Below are positions 19,473 through 28,362 of a stretch of DNA of 64,000 nucleotides, one piece after another. This DNA is from Lacinutrix algicola (lineage in GTDB: Bacteria > Bacteroidota > Bacteroidia > Flavobacteriales > Flavobacteriaceae): the NCBI RefSeq assembly GCF_001418085.1, contig NZ_LIQH01000036.1:1-64000 (forward strand), in the 5' to 3' direction. Below the pieces are notes generated by a model. It was not told where the DNA came from. It was given only the letters and a program-made list of their open reading frames with translations, and searched no databases. The number at the start of each line of letters is the position of its first letter. The stretch's first letter is position 1. Made by a program: the position numbers and the translations under genes.

Positions 19473-19982
19473 ATGAAAAATATATCAATAATTTTAGTAG
19501 CGTTTCTACTTTTAGGTTGTAATAACAAGAAAAAAGACGATAAAGGATCAGAGTCTGTAGCTAAAATTAATTATGATTTTACTGTTTTAGCAAAACTAAA
19601 AACAGATAAAGAGGATAGATTTCAATTTGTCTTAAAAGATATTGATAATGAAACAACTATAGAAAAAACAGTTGTAAAAGTATCTGAGGATTTTCAAGAT
19701 GTTGTAGGTAAAGTTAAGGCTAAATATGATTTTGAATATCCTACAACCTTATACCTTGGATTAGGATATTTACAACCTAAAACTATCATTTTAGAAAGCC
19801 TAGAAATATCCTATAAAGGTAAATCACACATATTTACGCCTAATGATTTCGAAGAATACTTTACAATAAATAAATTTGTAGAGTTTGGTGATAATTATGG
19901 AGAATTAATTACAAAAACTATAGACGGTCAACATGTACCAATTTTAGGTTTAAATAGAAAAGGAATAGATTTAATTAAATAG
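19473..19982 (+). CDS. Small lipoprotein of unknown function
   Basis: I do not recognise this 169-residue protein. Residues 1-15 are a signal peptide ending at a lipobox LLLGC with C16, followed by the charged stretch NNKKKDDK, so it is predicted to be a lipoprotein, possibly surface-exposed. The mature part is mostly beta-prone and charged. It has a promoter-like element upstream and a hairpin downstream, and interrupts an otherwise sugar-related gene run. A role in polysaccharide export or attachment is possible but nothing in the sequence proves it. Confidence 0.7.
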   Translation: MKNISIILVAFLLLGCNNKKKDDKGSESVAKINYDFTVLAKLKTDKEDRFQFVLKDIDNETTIEKTVVKVSEDFQDVVGKVKAKYDFEYPTTLYLGLGYLQPKTIILESLEISYKGKSHIFTPNDFEEYFTINKFVEFGDNYGELITKTIDGQHVPILGLNRKGIDLIK

Positions 19983-19985
19983 CTA

Positions 19986-20018
19986 ACAACTATTTGTTTA
20001 GTTGTGTGTTTTTCTTTT
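19986..20018 (+). terminator. Probable intrinsic terminator after the lipoprotein gene
   Basis: The inverted repeat ACAACTA/TAGTTGT forms a 7-bp stem with a 6-base loop (TTTGTT), followed by a T-rich run (GTGTTTTTCTTTT). The stem is AU-rich, so termination is probably partial. Confidence 0.45.
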
Positions 20019-20060
20019 AGCAAAGCCTTGATAGTATAAACTAATAATCTATTTGTTTAA

Positions 20061-22316
20061 ATGAATTTAATTCTTGCAATTTTATTATTGGCTGTAATAT
20101 CATATTATTTCAAATTGATGTTAGATAAAAGCAATAATCTATTACTCTTGTCTTGCATTTATATAATTCATATTTTATCTCTATTTTTTAACTATAAAGT
20201 TAATTTAGAAGCTAAATTAGATAGTTATAATTTTTATACAATGGCACTAGATGCCGATTCAGCTTTTATTCTTTTACAACCAGGAAGTCGTTTTATTTCT
20301 TTTTTAATATATCCCTTAGTAAAATTAAATATTGAATACCTTACTTTATCTTGTTTATTTGCAACACTTAGTTTAATTGGATTTCTAAAAATTATTAAAC
20401 TTTTTTTTCCATTAGATACTAAACTAAAAAAAATAGGGATGTGTTTTATGTTTTTTCCTTCACTACACTTTTGGTCTTCAGGTTTATCTAAAGAAGCATT
20501 AGTTTTTTTTTTCATGGCACTAATTTTAGAACAGACAGCTAAGGCTAAAACACTAAGTTTGGTAACTGTTATTTCTTTACTTTTAATATTACTTATAAGG
20601 CCTTATCTATTTATACTTTTATTATTAAGCTTATGTGTTAAGTTTTTAGTTTTTGAAACTGTTACAAGAAAAAAATTAATCAAAAACTTAGTTTCATTTG
20701 TGCTTTTAGGCTTATTTTCAATACCTTTCTTAAAATTTTTTCTAAAAATTAAAGTTTATAGTTTTTCTGAAATCGAAAAAATTTTCAATAAAATTAATTT
20801 ATATAGTGTTAATACAGGAAATACTAGTATAAATTTAGATAGAACAAATTATTTAGATAGAATAATTATAGTTCTATTTAGACCTTTGTTTTTTGACTCA
20901 GTTAACTTTTATCAACTACTAGTTTCTATCGAAAATGCATGTTTCTTGTTGTTTTGTGTTCTTATAACATATTATGGAATAAAAAGAAAAGTTATAATAG
21001 ATAGTCTTACTTTATATTTAATTTTGTCGAGTGTTTTAATTATATTGTTCTTAAGCACATATATGTATAATTTAGGACTGGCTTCAAGAATGAGAGTAAT
21101 GTTTTTACCATTTATAGTTTTAGGAATGGTATTAATGTTTAGTTCCAAAAAAACATCTTTACATGAAAAAAAAATAATTAGAGTAACAACCATACCATTA
21201 TCTTTAGAAAAACTCTTAGGAGGACAAATGTCTTTTATGAAGGAGTTTTATGAAGTAAAAGCGGTATCGTCAGATAATAACTATTTACAAAAAGTAGCAC
21301 AGCAAGAAGGAGTTGAAGCTTACCATATAAATTTAACAAGAAAAATAACACCGTTTAAAGATCTAGTTGCAGTTTGGAGAATGTATAGATTCTTAAAAAA
21401 AGAAAAACCTTTTATTATACATTCTCATACACCCAAAGCAGGTTTGGTATCCATGTTAGCCGCTAAACTAGCAAGAGTTCCAAATCGTTTACACACCGTT
21501 GCTGGTTTGCCTCTATTAGAAAGTACAGGTGCTAAAAGAACTCTGTTAGATGTTGTAGAGAAGCTAACTTATAAATGTGCGACTAAAGTTTACCCAAACT
21601 CTAATGCTTTAAAAAACATAATTGTAAACAATAAATTAGCAAAAAACACCAAATTAAAAGTTATAGGTCATGGTAGTTCTAATGGTATAAATTTAGATTA
21701 TTTTAACTCAAAACATTTTTCAATAAAGGAAATCGAAAAATTAAAAAGCAAATTAGAAATTAGTGAAAATGATTTTATATATATATTTGTTGGTAGAATA
21801 GTTAAAGACAAAGGAATTAATGAATTAGTAGAAAGTTTTGTTGAGATAAATAAGGATAATCATCATGCTAAACTGTTATTGGTTGGACCTTTCGAGACAG
21901 ATTTAGATCCTATTAAAGCTCATAATTTTAAAGAAATAAAAGAGAATAATAATATAATAGAAGTAGGATTTGTTAACGATGTAAGACCTTATTTTTTAGC
22001 ATCCAACGTTTTAGTGTTTCCAAGTTATAGAGAAGGTTTTCCTAATGTTGTTTTACAAGCAGGAGCAATGGGGCTACCAAGTATTGTTAGTAATATCAAT
22101 GGTTGTAACGAAATAATTGAAGAAAATAAAAACGGAGTTATTGTTCCCGTTAAAAATGTTTTTGAACTAACTAATAAAATGAAAGAGTTTCTTCTAAGCG
22201 AAGCTTTTTATTTAAAGCTTAAAAAACAGGCGAGGTCTAGTGTAGAAAATAGATATGACCAAACCTATATTTGGGAAGAAATTTTAAAAGAATATAAAGA
22301 ATTAGAAAATGTATAA
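20061..22316 (+). CDS. Fusion ORF: EpsG/Wzy-like polymerase joined to a GT4 glycosyltransferase
   Basis: This 751-residue ORF joins two normally separate proteins. Residues 1-360 form a multi-pass membrane polymerase related to the protein at 14504 (shared blocks [13 protein letters not shown] at 135-147 and YNLGLASR at 336-343). Residues 372-751 form a complete GT-B family 4 glycosyltransferase that begins like its free-standing relatives ([11 protein letters not shown]) and ends normally; the catalytic EX7E region is [10 protein letters not shown] with E658 and Gln at 666. The junction is a run of nine A at 21166-21174, directly after an out-of-frame ATG at 21163. With ten A the ORF would split into two overlapping genes. 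So this is a real fusion, a slippage site, or a one-base sequence error. The end overlaps the next gene by 8 bases. Confidence 0.75.
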   Translation: MNLILAILLLAVISYYFKLMLDKSNNLLLLSCIYIIHILSLFFNYKVNLEAKLDSYNFYTMALDADSAFILLQPGSRFISFLIYPLVKLNIEYLTLSCLFATLSLIGFLKIIKLFFPLDTKLKKIGMCFMFFPSLHFWSSGLSKEALVFFFMALILEQTAKAKTLSLVTVISLLLILLIRPYLFILLLLSLCVKFLVFETVTRKKLIKNLVSFVLLGLFSIPFLKFFLKIKVYSFSEIEKIFNKINLYSVNTGNTSINLDRTNYLDRIIIVLFRPLFFDSVNFYQLLVSIENACFLLFCVLITYYGIKRKVIIDSLTLYLILSSVLIILFLSTYMYNLGLASRMRVMFLPFIVLGMVLMFSSKKTSLHEKKIIRVTTIPLSLEKLLGGQMSFMKEFYEVKAVSSDNNYLQKVAQQEGVEAYHINLTRKITPFKDLVAVWRMYRFLKKEKPFIIHSHTPKAGLVSMLAAKLARVPNRLHTVAGLPLLESTGAKRTLLDVVEKLTYKCATKVYPNSNALKNIIVNNKLAKNTKLKVIGHGSSNGINLDYFNSKHFSIKEIEKLKSKLEISENDFIYIFVGRIVKDKGINELVESFVEINKDNHHAKLLLVGPFETDLDPIKAHNFKEIKENNNIIEVGFVNDVRPYFLASNVLVFPSYREGFPNVVLQAGAMGLPSIVSNINGCNEIIEENKNGVIVPVKNVFELTNKMKEFLLSEAFYLKLKKQARSSVENRYDQTYIWEEILKEYKELENV
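21163..21174 (+). other. Nine-A run with hidden ATG at the polymerase/glycosyltransferase junction
   Basis: The bases are ATG followed by nine A. As written, the reading frame passes through as CAT-GAA-AAA-AAA-ATA and fuses the two domains. If one A is added, the polymerase frame ends after HEKKNN with TAG, and the ATG opens [12 protein letters not shown], the usual start of this GT4 subgroup. The two genes would then overlap by a few codons, like their neighbours. Runs of nine A are known sites of polymerase slippage and of sequencing error. Confidence 0.8.
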
Positions 22317-22920
22317 AAACTTTATTAAGCGTACTTTGGATTTTATTTTTGCTTTAATGGGTTTAATAGTGTCTAGTCCAATATTTTTATTTTTAATTGT
22401 GATATTAATAATTAGCAATAGAGGCTCTTGCTTTTTTTTTCAGAAGAGACCAGGTAAAAAAGGAGAAATATTTAAAGTCATTAAGTTTAAAACTATGAAT
22501 GACAAAAAAGACAAAGAAGGGAAGTTACTTTCAGACGATAAGAGGTTAACTAAACTCGGTAAATTTGTTAGAAAAACATCTTTAGACGAGCTACCTCAAT
22601 TAATAAATGTATTAAAAGGAGATATGAGCCTAATTGGGCCTAGACCATTATTACCAGAATACTTACCTTTGTACAATGTCACTCAAAGCAGGAGGCATAA
22701 TGTTAAACCTGGAATAACAGGTTGGGCACAAGTAAATGGTCGAAATGCAATAAGTTGGGCTAAAAAATTTGAATATGATGTTTGGTACGTTGACAATTTG
22801 TCGTTCGCATTAGATATAAAAATTTTATTAAATACTTTTCTTAAAGTTGTTAAGTCTGAAGATATAAATACTATGGGTCACGCAACAACAGAAGCCTTTA
22901 AGGGTAATAACGAAGAATAA
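22309..22920 (+). CDS. Small initiating phosphoglycosyltransferase (PglC-like)
   Basis: This monotopic transferase of 203 residues moves a sugar-1-phosphate from a UDP-sugar to undecaprenyl phosphate, the first membrane step of repeat-unit assembly. One re-entrant hydrophobic helix lies at about 13-35, and the catalytic Asp-Glu pair is D93-E94 (TSLDELPQ), the same position as in Campylobacter Pgl[11 protein letters not shown] near residue 115 and the [13 protein letters not shown] block near 138 complete the family. PglD- and PglE-like genes lie downstream, so the substrate is probably UDP-diamino-trideoxyhexose. It overlaps the upstream ORF by 8 bases. Confidence 0.9.
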   Translation: MYKNFIKRTLDFIFALMGLIVSSPIFLFLIVILIISNRGSCFFFQKRPGKKGEIFKVIKFKTMNDKKDKEGKLLSDDKRLTKLGKFVRKTSLDELPQLINVLKGDMSLIGPRPLLPEYLPLYNVTQSRRHNVKPGITGWAQVNGRNAISWAKKFEYDVWYVDNLSFALDIKILLNTFLKVVKSEDINTMGHATTEAFKGNNEE

Positions 22921-22921
22921 A

Positions 22922-23929
22922 ATGGGAGCAGAAATTACAGCCATAGAGTATCATTATCCAGAAAAAGCGATAACTAACGTTGATTTAGCAAAAGAGTTTC
23001 CTGATTACGATTTTTCGAAATTTGAAAAAAAAGTTGGTATTAAAACACGTTATGTGGTTAATGAAGATGAAACAGCTTTAGATTTAGCTTGCAAAGCTGT
23101 AAATAAGCTCTTCGATAACGGAATAGATAAAAGCAAAATAGATTACCTTCTCTATTGTACACAAAGTCCAGAATATATTTTACCAACTACGGCATGTATT
23201 TTGCAAGATAGAGTTGGATTAAATAAAACTATTGGAGCTTTCGATTTTAATTTAGGATGTTCAGGATATACCTATGGATTAAGTTTTGCAAAAGCATTAA
23301 TAAACTCCAATCAAGCAAAAAAAGTGCTTTTAGTTACTGCAGAAACGTATTCTAAGTTTATACATGAAAAAGATAGAACTAACAGATCTATTTTTGGAGA
23401 TGCTGCGACAGCAACAATTATAGAAGCTTCAGATCAAGAGTGTGTTGGAGACTTTTTATTTGGCACAGATGGTAATGGGCACGACAAGCTAATTGTTAAA
23501 AACGGAGGAAGTAAAAATAAATATAATGCAAATTGCGCTGTAAAAGACTATGGTACTGGTAATCAATATACGGATAACCATATATACATGAATGGGCCTG
23601 AGATTTTTAATTTCACTGCAGGTCAGATTCCTAAATTCACTAAAGAGGTATTGCTAAAAAACAATATTGAAAAAGAATATATAGATCAATTTGTCTTTCA
23701 CCAAGCAAATGCATATATGTTAAATTTTATGCGTAAAAGAATAAAAGTAGAACCAGATAAATTTTATATTAATTTAGAAAATGGTGGTAATACGGTTTCG
23801 AATACTATTCCAATAGCATTAAAAAACTATTCTCAAAATATTACAAAACAAGAAAGTATAATTGTACTTGGTTTTGGCGTAGGGCTTTCGTGGTCTGGAG
23901 GATTAATTAAATTAAATAATAAATTATAA
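22922..23929 (+). CDS. 3-oxoacyl-ACP synthase III (KAS III/FabH-like), first copy
   Basis: This thiolase-fold condensing enzyme has 335 residues and a complete Cys-His-Asn triad: C113 in LGCSGY, H260 in FHQAN and N290 in GGNTVSNTIP. KAS III enzymes join an acyl starter to malonyl-ACP by decarboxylative condensation. It is not next to plsX or other housekeeping fatty-acid genes, but leads a block of ACP, a second KAS III and an SDR, between pglC-like and pglD-like genes. This suggests a pathway-specific short acyl chain for a sugar rather than membrane lipid. The gene starts one base after the previous stop. Confidence 0.88.
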   Translation: MGAEITAIEYHYPEKAITNVDLAKEFPDYDFSKFEKKVGIKTRYVVNEDETALDLACKAVNKLFDNGIDKSKIDYLLYCTQSPEYILPTTACILQDRVGLNKTIGAFDFNLGCSGYTYGLSFAKALINSNQAKKVLLVTAETYSKFIHEKDRTNRSIFGDAATATIIEASDQECVGDFLFGTDGNGHDKLIVKNGGSKNKYNANCAVKDYGTGNQYTDNHIYMNGPEIFNFTAGQIPKFTKEVLLKNNIEKEYIDQFVFHQANAYMLNFMRKRIKVEPDKFYINLENGGNTVSNTIPIALKNYSQNITKQESIIVLGFGVGLSWSGGLIKLNNKL

Positions 23930-23931
23930 TT

Positions 23932-24162
23932 ATGAAAAAACAAGATTTTATAAACGAATTAGCAGAAGAATTAGAAGTAGAATCTCAAGTAACTGCTGAA
24001 ACAGTACTTAAAGATTTAGACGAGTGGGATTCTATGGGAGCAATGATTTTAATTGGTTACGTATCAGATAATTTCGACGTTACTTTAAACGCAGACGATA
24101 TTGAAGCATTAACGACATTTCAATCGCTAGTTGATAAAATTGGCGTAGAGAAATTTTCATAA
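23932..24162 (+). CDS. Acyl carrier protein, pathway-specific
   Basis: This acidic protein of 76 residues has the four-helix ACP pattern and the phosphopantetheine attachment site DSMG with S34. The motif DEWDSMGAMIL is closer to secondary-metabolite carrier proteins than to the DSLD.VEL of housekeeping AcpP. It lies two bases after the first KAS III gene and ten before the second, so it is very likely the carrier used by both. Confidence 0.88.
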   Translation: MKKQDFINELAEELEVESQVTAETVLKDLDEWDSMGAMILIGYVSDNFDVTLNADDIEALTTFQSLVDKIGVEKFS

Positions 24163-24172
24163 TTAAACTACA

Positions 24173-25222
24173 ATGACTCAAAAATTTGAAAATATATTTA
24201 TCGAATCTATTGCAGCCTGTGTTCCAAAAAACAAAGTTGGAAATGATAATTTCTCAAACCTATTAGGTCCAAAAGAAATTAGAAAGTTTGAAAGAACAAC
24301 AGGTATAAAAGAAAGACGATATGCTAGTATTGATACTACGGCTTCAGATTTAGGATATAAAGCAGCAAAGCAAATATTAGAAGATAAAAAATGCGAATCT
24401 CAAATTACAGCATTAATTTTTGTTAGTCAAACAGCAGATTATAAAATACCTTTTACCTCAAATATTCTACAAAGTAGATTAGGATTACCTCAAAACATAT
24501 TATGCCTAGATATTAATGCAGGTTGTGCCGGTTTTGTTCAAGGATTAAGTACAGCTTATGCTTTAGCAGCTACAACATCTGGTAAAGTTTTGTTAATTGT
24601 TGCCGAAACCTTATCTAAAATACTTTCGAGTGAAGATAGAAGTACTTCTATGTTATTTGGTGATGGGGCTTCTGCTATTTTAATTAGCAAGAGTAAAGAG
24701 TTTAGTGGAGAATCAAATTTTAATTTCTTTTCAGATGGAGATAATGCTGATGCTATTATGATTCCAGAGGGAGGATACCGTAATCCCATTAACGATAAAA
24801 CTTTAAACTGGAAGGTGGACGACAAAGGGAATAAAAATCAAGGCATTCATCTTACAATGGATGGACCAAAAGTATTTGATTTTACATTAAGGGAAATCCC
24901 ATCAAGTGTTGATAAGCTTATTAGTGAGTTTAATTTAAATAAAGACGAAATAGATTTATTCTTGTTTCATCAATCAAATAAATTTATAATTAATCAAATA
25001 GCTTCTAGGTTAGGATTACCAAAAGAAAAGGTGCTTATAAATATAGATCGGTTTGGTAATACAAGTGGAGTTACAATTCCTCTGCTAATAGTAAGTGATT
25101 TCGATAAAGAAAACATGCCTAAAAAAATACTAATTAGTGGTTACGGATCTGGTTTAAATTGGGGATGTGGCTGTATTGCAATGCATCCAAAAATGACCAT
25201 TTATAATTTATTAGAATATTAA
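24173..25222 (+). CDS. 3-oxoacyl-ACP synthase III (KAS III/FabH-like), second copy
   Basis: This is a second condensing enzyme of 349 residues, only distantly related to the first. The triad is intact: C118 in AGCAGF, H266 in FHQSN and N296 in FGNTSGVTIP. Two different active copies around a single ACP suggest two successive condensations with different acyl substrates, giving a chain of about six carbons if acetyl is the starter. The SDR gene follows 12 bases later and could reduce the keto groups. Substrate order is inference. Confidence 0.87.
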   Translation: MTQKFENIFIESIAACVPKNKVGNDNFSNLLGPKEIRKFERTTGIKERRYASIDTTASDLGYKAAKQILEDKKCESQITALIFVSQTADYKIPFTSNILQSRLGLPQNILCLDINAGCAGFVQGLSTAYALAATTSGKVLLIVAETLSKILSSEDRSTSMLFGDGASAILISKSKEFSGESNFNFFSDGDNADAIMIPEGGYRNPINDKTLNWKVDDKGNKNQGIHLTMDGPKVFDFTLREIPSSVDKLISEFNLNKDEIDLFLFHQSNKFIINQIASRLGLPKEKVLINIDRFGNTSGVTIPLLIVSDFDKENMPKKILISGYGSGLNWGCGCIAMHPKMTIYNLLEY

Positions 25223-25234
25223 ATACTTAAATAC

Positions 25235-25990
25235 ATGGACCTTTTATATCCAAGCTTAAAGAATAAATTAATTTTAGTAACAGGAGCTACTTCTGGTATA
25301 GGTAATGCTTTATGCAAACATCTATTGAGCCAGAAAGCCAATGTTATAGGAATTGGTAGAGATATTAGTAAACTTGACGAACACCTTAAGAATAATAAAA
25401 ATTTTACTTTTAAAGTAATCGACCTAGCTCAAATAGAAGCAATAGAGAGTACTTTAAAAGAAGTTAATCAAGAATTAGGTAAATTAGATGGTTTAGTACA
25501 CTGTGCAGGTAAAGAAGAAACAATACCTCTAAGTGTCTATAAAAGTGAGAAAATTAAATCTATTTTCGAGATTAATGTATTGTCAGGAATTGAGTTATTA
25601 AGAGTTTTTTCTAAGAAAAAATTTAGTAATGATAGTTCTAGTGTTATTTTATTATCTTCTGTAATGGGAGAATTAGGACAACCCGGAAAAGTTGGTTATT
25701 GTGCAACAAAAGCTGCGGTTTTAGGTGTTGTGAAAGCTGCGTCTTTAGAATTAGCTAAAAGAAAGATTAGAATTAATGCTATATCACCTGGTGTGGTAAA
25801 AACACCAATGACTCAGCAACTTTTTAATCAACTTTCTGAAGAAAATATTAAAGAAATAGAAAATATGCACCCTTTAGGAACTGGTAGTGTAGAAGATATA
25901 ACACCTTTAATGTTATTCTTGTTGTCTCAACAATCTAAATGGATTACTGGTCAAAATATAAAAATAGATGGAGGATACTCAATTCAATAA
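25235..25990 (+). CDS. SDR family 3-oxoacyl-ACP reductase-like enzyme
   Basis: This is a classical short-chain dehydrogenase of 251 residues with TGATSGIG at 16-23, the catalytic Ser at 141-142, Y155 and K159 (YCATK), and the C-terminal DGGYS typical of FabG-like reductases. Next to two KAS III genes and an ACP, its likely job is to reduce beta-keto groups of the growing acyl-ACP with NADPH. No dehydratase or enoyl reductase gene is nearby, so the product should keep its hydroxyl groups. It overlaps the next gene by 23 bases. Confidence 0.86.
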   Translation: MDLLYPSLKNKLILVTGATSGIGNALCKHLLSQKANVIGIGRDISKLDEHLKNNKNFTFKVIDLAQIEAIESTLKEVNQELGKLDGLVHCAGKEETIPLSVYKSEKIKSIFEINVLSGIELLRVFSKKKFSNDSSSVILLSSVMGELGQPGKVGYCATKAAVLGVVKAASLELAKRKIRINAISPGVVKTPMTQQLFNQLSEENIKEIENMHPLGTGSVEDITPLMLFLLSQQSKWITGQNIKIDGGYSIQ

Positions 25991-26618
25991 AACGTTAGCT
26001 ATTGTCGGGGCTGGTGGTTTTGGAAGAGAAATGGAAAGCTGGATGTTTCAGTCAGATTTAGTAAAAAATTATGATATTATTGGTTACCTTGATGATAACC
26101 TAAATTCTTTAGACGGTTTCGAAACAGATCTTACGATTATCGATAAAATATCTCTTGAGACACTTAGAAAAGCAAAAAACATCATAATTGCTATTTCTAA
26201 TAAAGACGTGAAAAGTGTTATTTTAAACTACTACAAAAAAGATGGAGGATTTAATATTTTAAATTTTCAGCATTCATCAGCAGTTGTAGGTAAATATGCA
26301 AAACAAGGTTTAGGTTTTATAGCCACTCCAAACACAGTAATCTCATGTAACACCCAGATTGGAGATGGCGTTTTTATTAATTCAGGATCTCAAGTAGGTC
26401 ATGATGTTCAAATTGGAGATTATGTCTCAATTATGGCAAATGTAGATCTTGGAGGCGGAGCAATTATAGGGGACAATGTATTTATAGGCACAGGTGCAGT
26501 TATTCTTCCTGGTGTTAAAGTGTGTGCTAATGTTAAAATTGGAGCAGGAGCAGTAGTACTGCGTAATATTAAAAAAGAAGGAACCTACTTTGGTAATCCT
26601 GCAAAAAAAATATTCTAA
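25968..26618 (+). CDS. NeuD/PglD-like sugar acyltransferase
   Basis: This acyltransferase of 216 residues has an N-terminal Rossmann-like domain (IVGAGGFGRE at 12-21) that binds the UDP-sugar, followed by a left-handed beta helix of hexapeptide repeats from about residue 105. H145 in GSQVGHDVQIG matches the catalytic His of PglD. Family members N-acetylate the 4-amino group of UDP-4-amino-sugars with acetyl-CoA. Here the gene overlaps the acyl-chain cassette, so acyl-ACP may be the donor, as for the related beta-helix enzymes LpxA and LpxD. That donor is inference. Confidence 0.85.
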   Translation: MEDTQFNKTLAIVGAGGFGREMESWMFQSDLVKNYDIIGYLDDNLNSLDGFETDLTIIDKISLETLRKAKNIIIAISNKDVKSVILNYYKKDGGFNILNFQHSSAVVGKYAKQGLGFIATPNTVISCNTQIGDGVFINSGSQVGHDVQIGDYVSIMANVDLGGGAIIGDNVFIGTGAVILPGVKVCANVKIGAGAVVLRNIKKEGTYFGNPAKKIF

Positions 26619-26619
26619 T

Positions 26620-27750
26620 ATGAATTCAAAAATATGGCTATCCTCACCACACATGGGAGGAACAGAGCAAAATTATATAAAAGAAGCTTTCGATACCAAC
26701 TGGATAGCGCCATTAGGACCAAATGTAACAGGTTTTGAAAAAGATCTAGAATCATATTTAAAAGAAGATACGCATGCGGCATGTTTATCGTCAGGAACAG
26801 CAGCAATTCATTTAGCATTAGTTCAATTAGGAGTAACTTTAAATGATGAAGTATTATGTCAAAGCATGACATTTTCAGCATCAGCAAATCCAATAATGTA
26901 TCAAGGAGCAACTCCTATATTTATTGACAGTGAGTCTGAAACATGGAACATGTGTCCTGTACATTTGGAAACTGCAATAAAAGATAGAATAGTAAAAGGT
27001 AAAACGCCTAAAGCTATAATAATCGTACATTTATATGGTATGCCTGCAAAAGTAGACGAACTGTTATCGGTTGCTTTAAAATACAATATTCCTGTTGTTG
27101 AAGATGCAGCAGAAGCTTTAGGTTCAACTTACAAAGGAAGAAAATGTGGAACCTTTGGAGATTATTCTATTCTGTCCTTTAATGGTAATAAAATAATTAC
27201 TACTTCAGGAGGAGGAGCAATGATTTGTAATACTGAGAAGAAAAAACTAAACACAATATTTTTAGCAACTCAAGCAAGGGACCAAGCACCGCATTACGAG
27301 CATACACAAGTTGGATATAACTACAGAATGAGTAATATTTGTGCAGGTATTGGTCGTGGGCAAATGGAAGTCTTAGATAAACATATAGGCTTTAGAAGAG
27401 ATAATAATACATTTTATAAAGAATTATTTAAAGATATTAAAGGTGTAACCGTTTTTAGTGAGCCGTCAGATAATTACTATTCAAATCATTGGTTAAGCTC
27501 TATTACCATTGATGAGTCATCAAAAATAACATCAGAACAATTACGTTTATTACTAGATGAACACAACATAGAATCTAGACCATTATGGAAACCAATGCAT
27601 TTACAGCCTGTTTTTAGTAAATACCCATATTATGGAAATAAAGTTTCTGAAAATTTATTTTTAAATGGATTATGCTTGCCATCGGGTTCTAATCTTACCA
27701 ATGAAGATAGACAAAGAATAAAGAAAGCTATTACATTAGCATTTAGTTAA
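26620..27750 (+). CDS. DegT/DnrJ/EryC1-type aminotransferase (PglE-like)
   Basis: This PLP enzyme adds an amino group to a UDP-4-keto-6-deoxy sugar with glutamate as donor. SSGTAAIHLAL at about 58-68 and EDAAEALG at 161-168 are typical, and the PLP lysine is K191 in SFNGNKIITTSGGG. The reading frame extends ten codons upstream to 26590, but that part overlaps the pglD-like gene; the ATG at 26620, just after its stop, gives the normal start MNSKIWLSSP and a length of 376. With the dehydratase at 28363 and the acyltransferase upstream it makes a PglF-E-D set. Confidence 0.9.
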   Translation: MNSKIWLSSPHMGGTEQNYIKEAFDTNWIAPLGPNVTGFEKDLESYLKEDTHAACLSSGTAAIHLALVQLGVTLNDEVLCQSMTFSASANPIMYQGATPIFIDSESETWNMCPVHLETAIKDRIVKGKTPKAIIIVHLYGMPAKVDELLSVALKYNIPVVEDAAEALGSTYKGRKCGTFGDYSILSFNGNKIITTSGGGAMICNTEKKKLNTIFLATQARDQAPHYEHTQVGYNYRMSNICAGIGRGQMEVLDKHIGFRRDNNTFYKELFKDIKGVTVFSEPSDNYYSNHWLSSITIDESSKITSEQLRLLLDEHNIESRPLWKPMHLQPVFSKYPYYGNKVSENLFLNGLCLPSGSNLTNEDRQRIKKAITLAFS

Positions 27751-27903
27751 AGTAAATATTAATTCTGATTTTTATATGTATAGTGTCCTGCAATACTATG
27801 TTTAAAAAAAACAGATAAGTAGTGTGTTTCTATTTTACTAATAGGAATAATACTTATTCTTTTTCATACATTTTAATTTAGATTTAAAGGGTAATGTTGA
27901 CTC
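27751..27903 (+). other. Non-coding part of a gap, no feature recognised
   Basis: The gap from 27751 to 28362 is the longest in the polysaccharide locus. Its first 150 bases have stops in all frames and no convincing hairpin, promoter or RNA. The rest holds a decayed polymerase gene, followed by about 100 AT-rich bases (28263-28362) in which I see no strong TAnnTTTG element. Confidence 0.5.
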
Positions 27904-28262
27904 TAAGTGTTTTTTTATATAGAGACAGAATCAACTAGTTGGTTTAAGATGTTTGGTGCTAATAATAATAATAATAACTCAATCGGTTTACTAGATTCTT
28001 ATTACATTAAGAGAGTATTATTGGTTTTGTTTAGTCCATTCCTTTTTGATGCTAAAACCCAAAAGCAATACTATGCATCTATTTAAAATGTATTATGGTT
28101 TATACTTTTCTTCTTATTTATCTTATTATAATTATCTCCTTTTATGGTATATATATGTATAATTTAGGGTTAGCAAGTAGAATGAGAGTGTTGTTTATTC
28201 CATACTCTATCTTGTTGTTATTAATACTAATTAAATACGAATTCAAGATTATAAAGCATTAA
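27904..28262 (+). pseudogene. Remnant of an EpsG/Wzy-like polymerase gene
   Basis: Translated piecewise, this stretch matches the C-terminal third of the polymerase part of the 20061 ORF. One frame from about 27907 reads RVLLVLFSPFLFDA (compare [14 protein letters not shown]) and then ASI-stop-NVLWFILFF, where the intact protein has [11 protein letters not shown], so a Glu codon GAA has become TAA at 28084. After a deletion and frameshift, another frame from about 28153 reads [18 protein letters not shown] (compare [17 protein letters not shown]) and ends at TAA 28262. The N-terminal two thirds are gone. It marks gene loss or replacement in the locus. A run of five AAT repeats lies at 27961-27975. 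Confidence 0.8.
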
Positions 28263-28362
28263 TAAATAAATATTTAGGTATTAATGCAAGGGAATAGCTT
28301 TATATATTTCTATATTGTAATTATAATTAGGATATTTGTAAGAAAATATTATATCACTTTAA

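Noticed and set aside
26615-26911. Minus-strand frame of 98 codons inside the aminotransferase gene
   Set aside because: It overlaps a well-supported enzyme gene and its Leu-rich product is what an AT-rich antisense frame gives.
27961-27975. AAT triplet repeat as a regulatory or phase-variable tract
   Set aside because: It has only five units and lies inside a decayed gene with stops on both sides, so it has no reading frame to switch.
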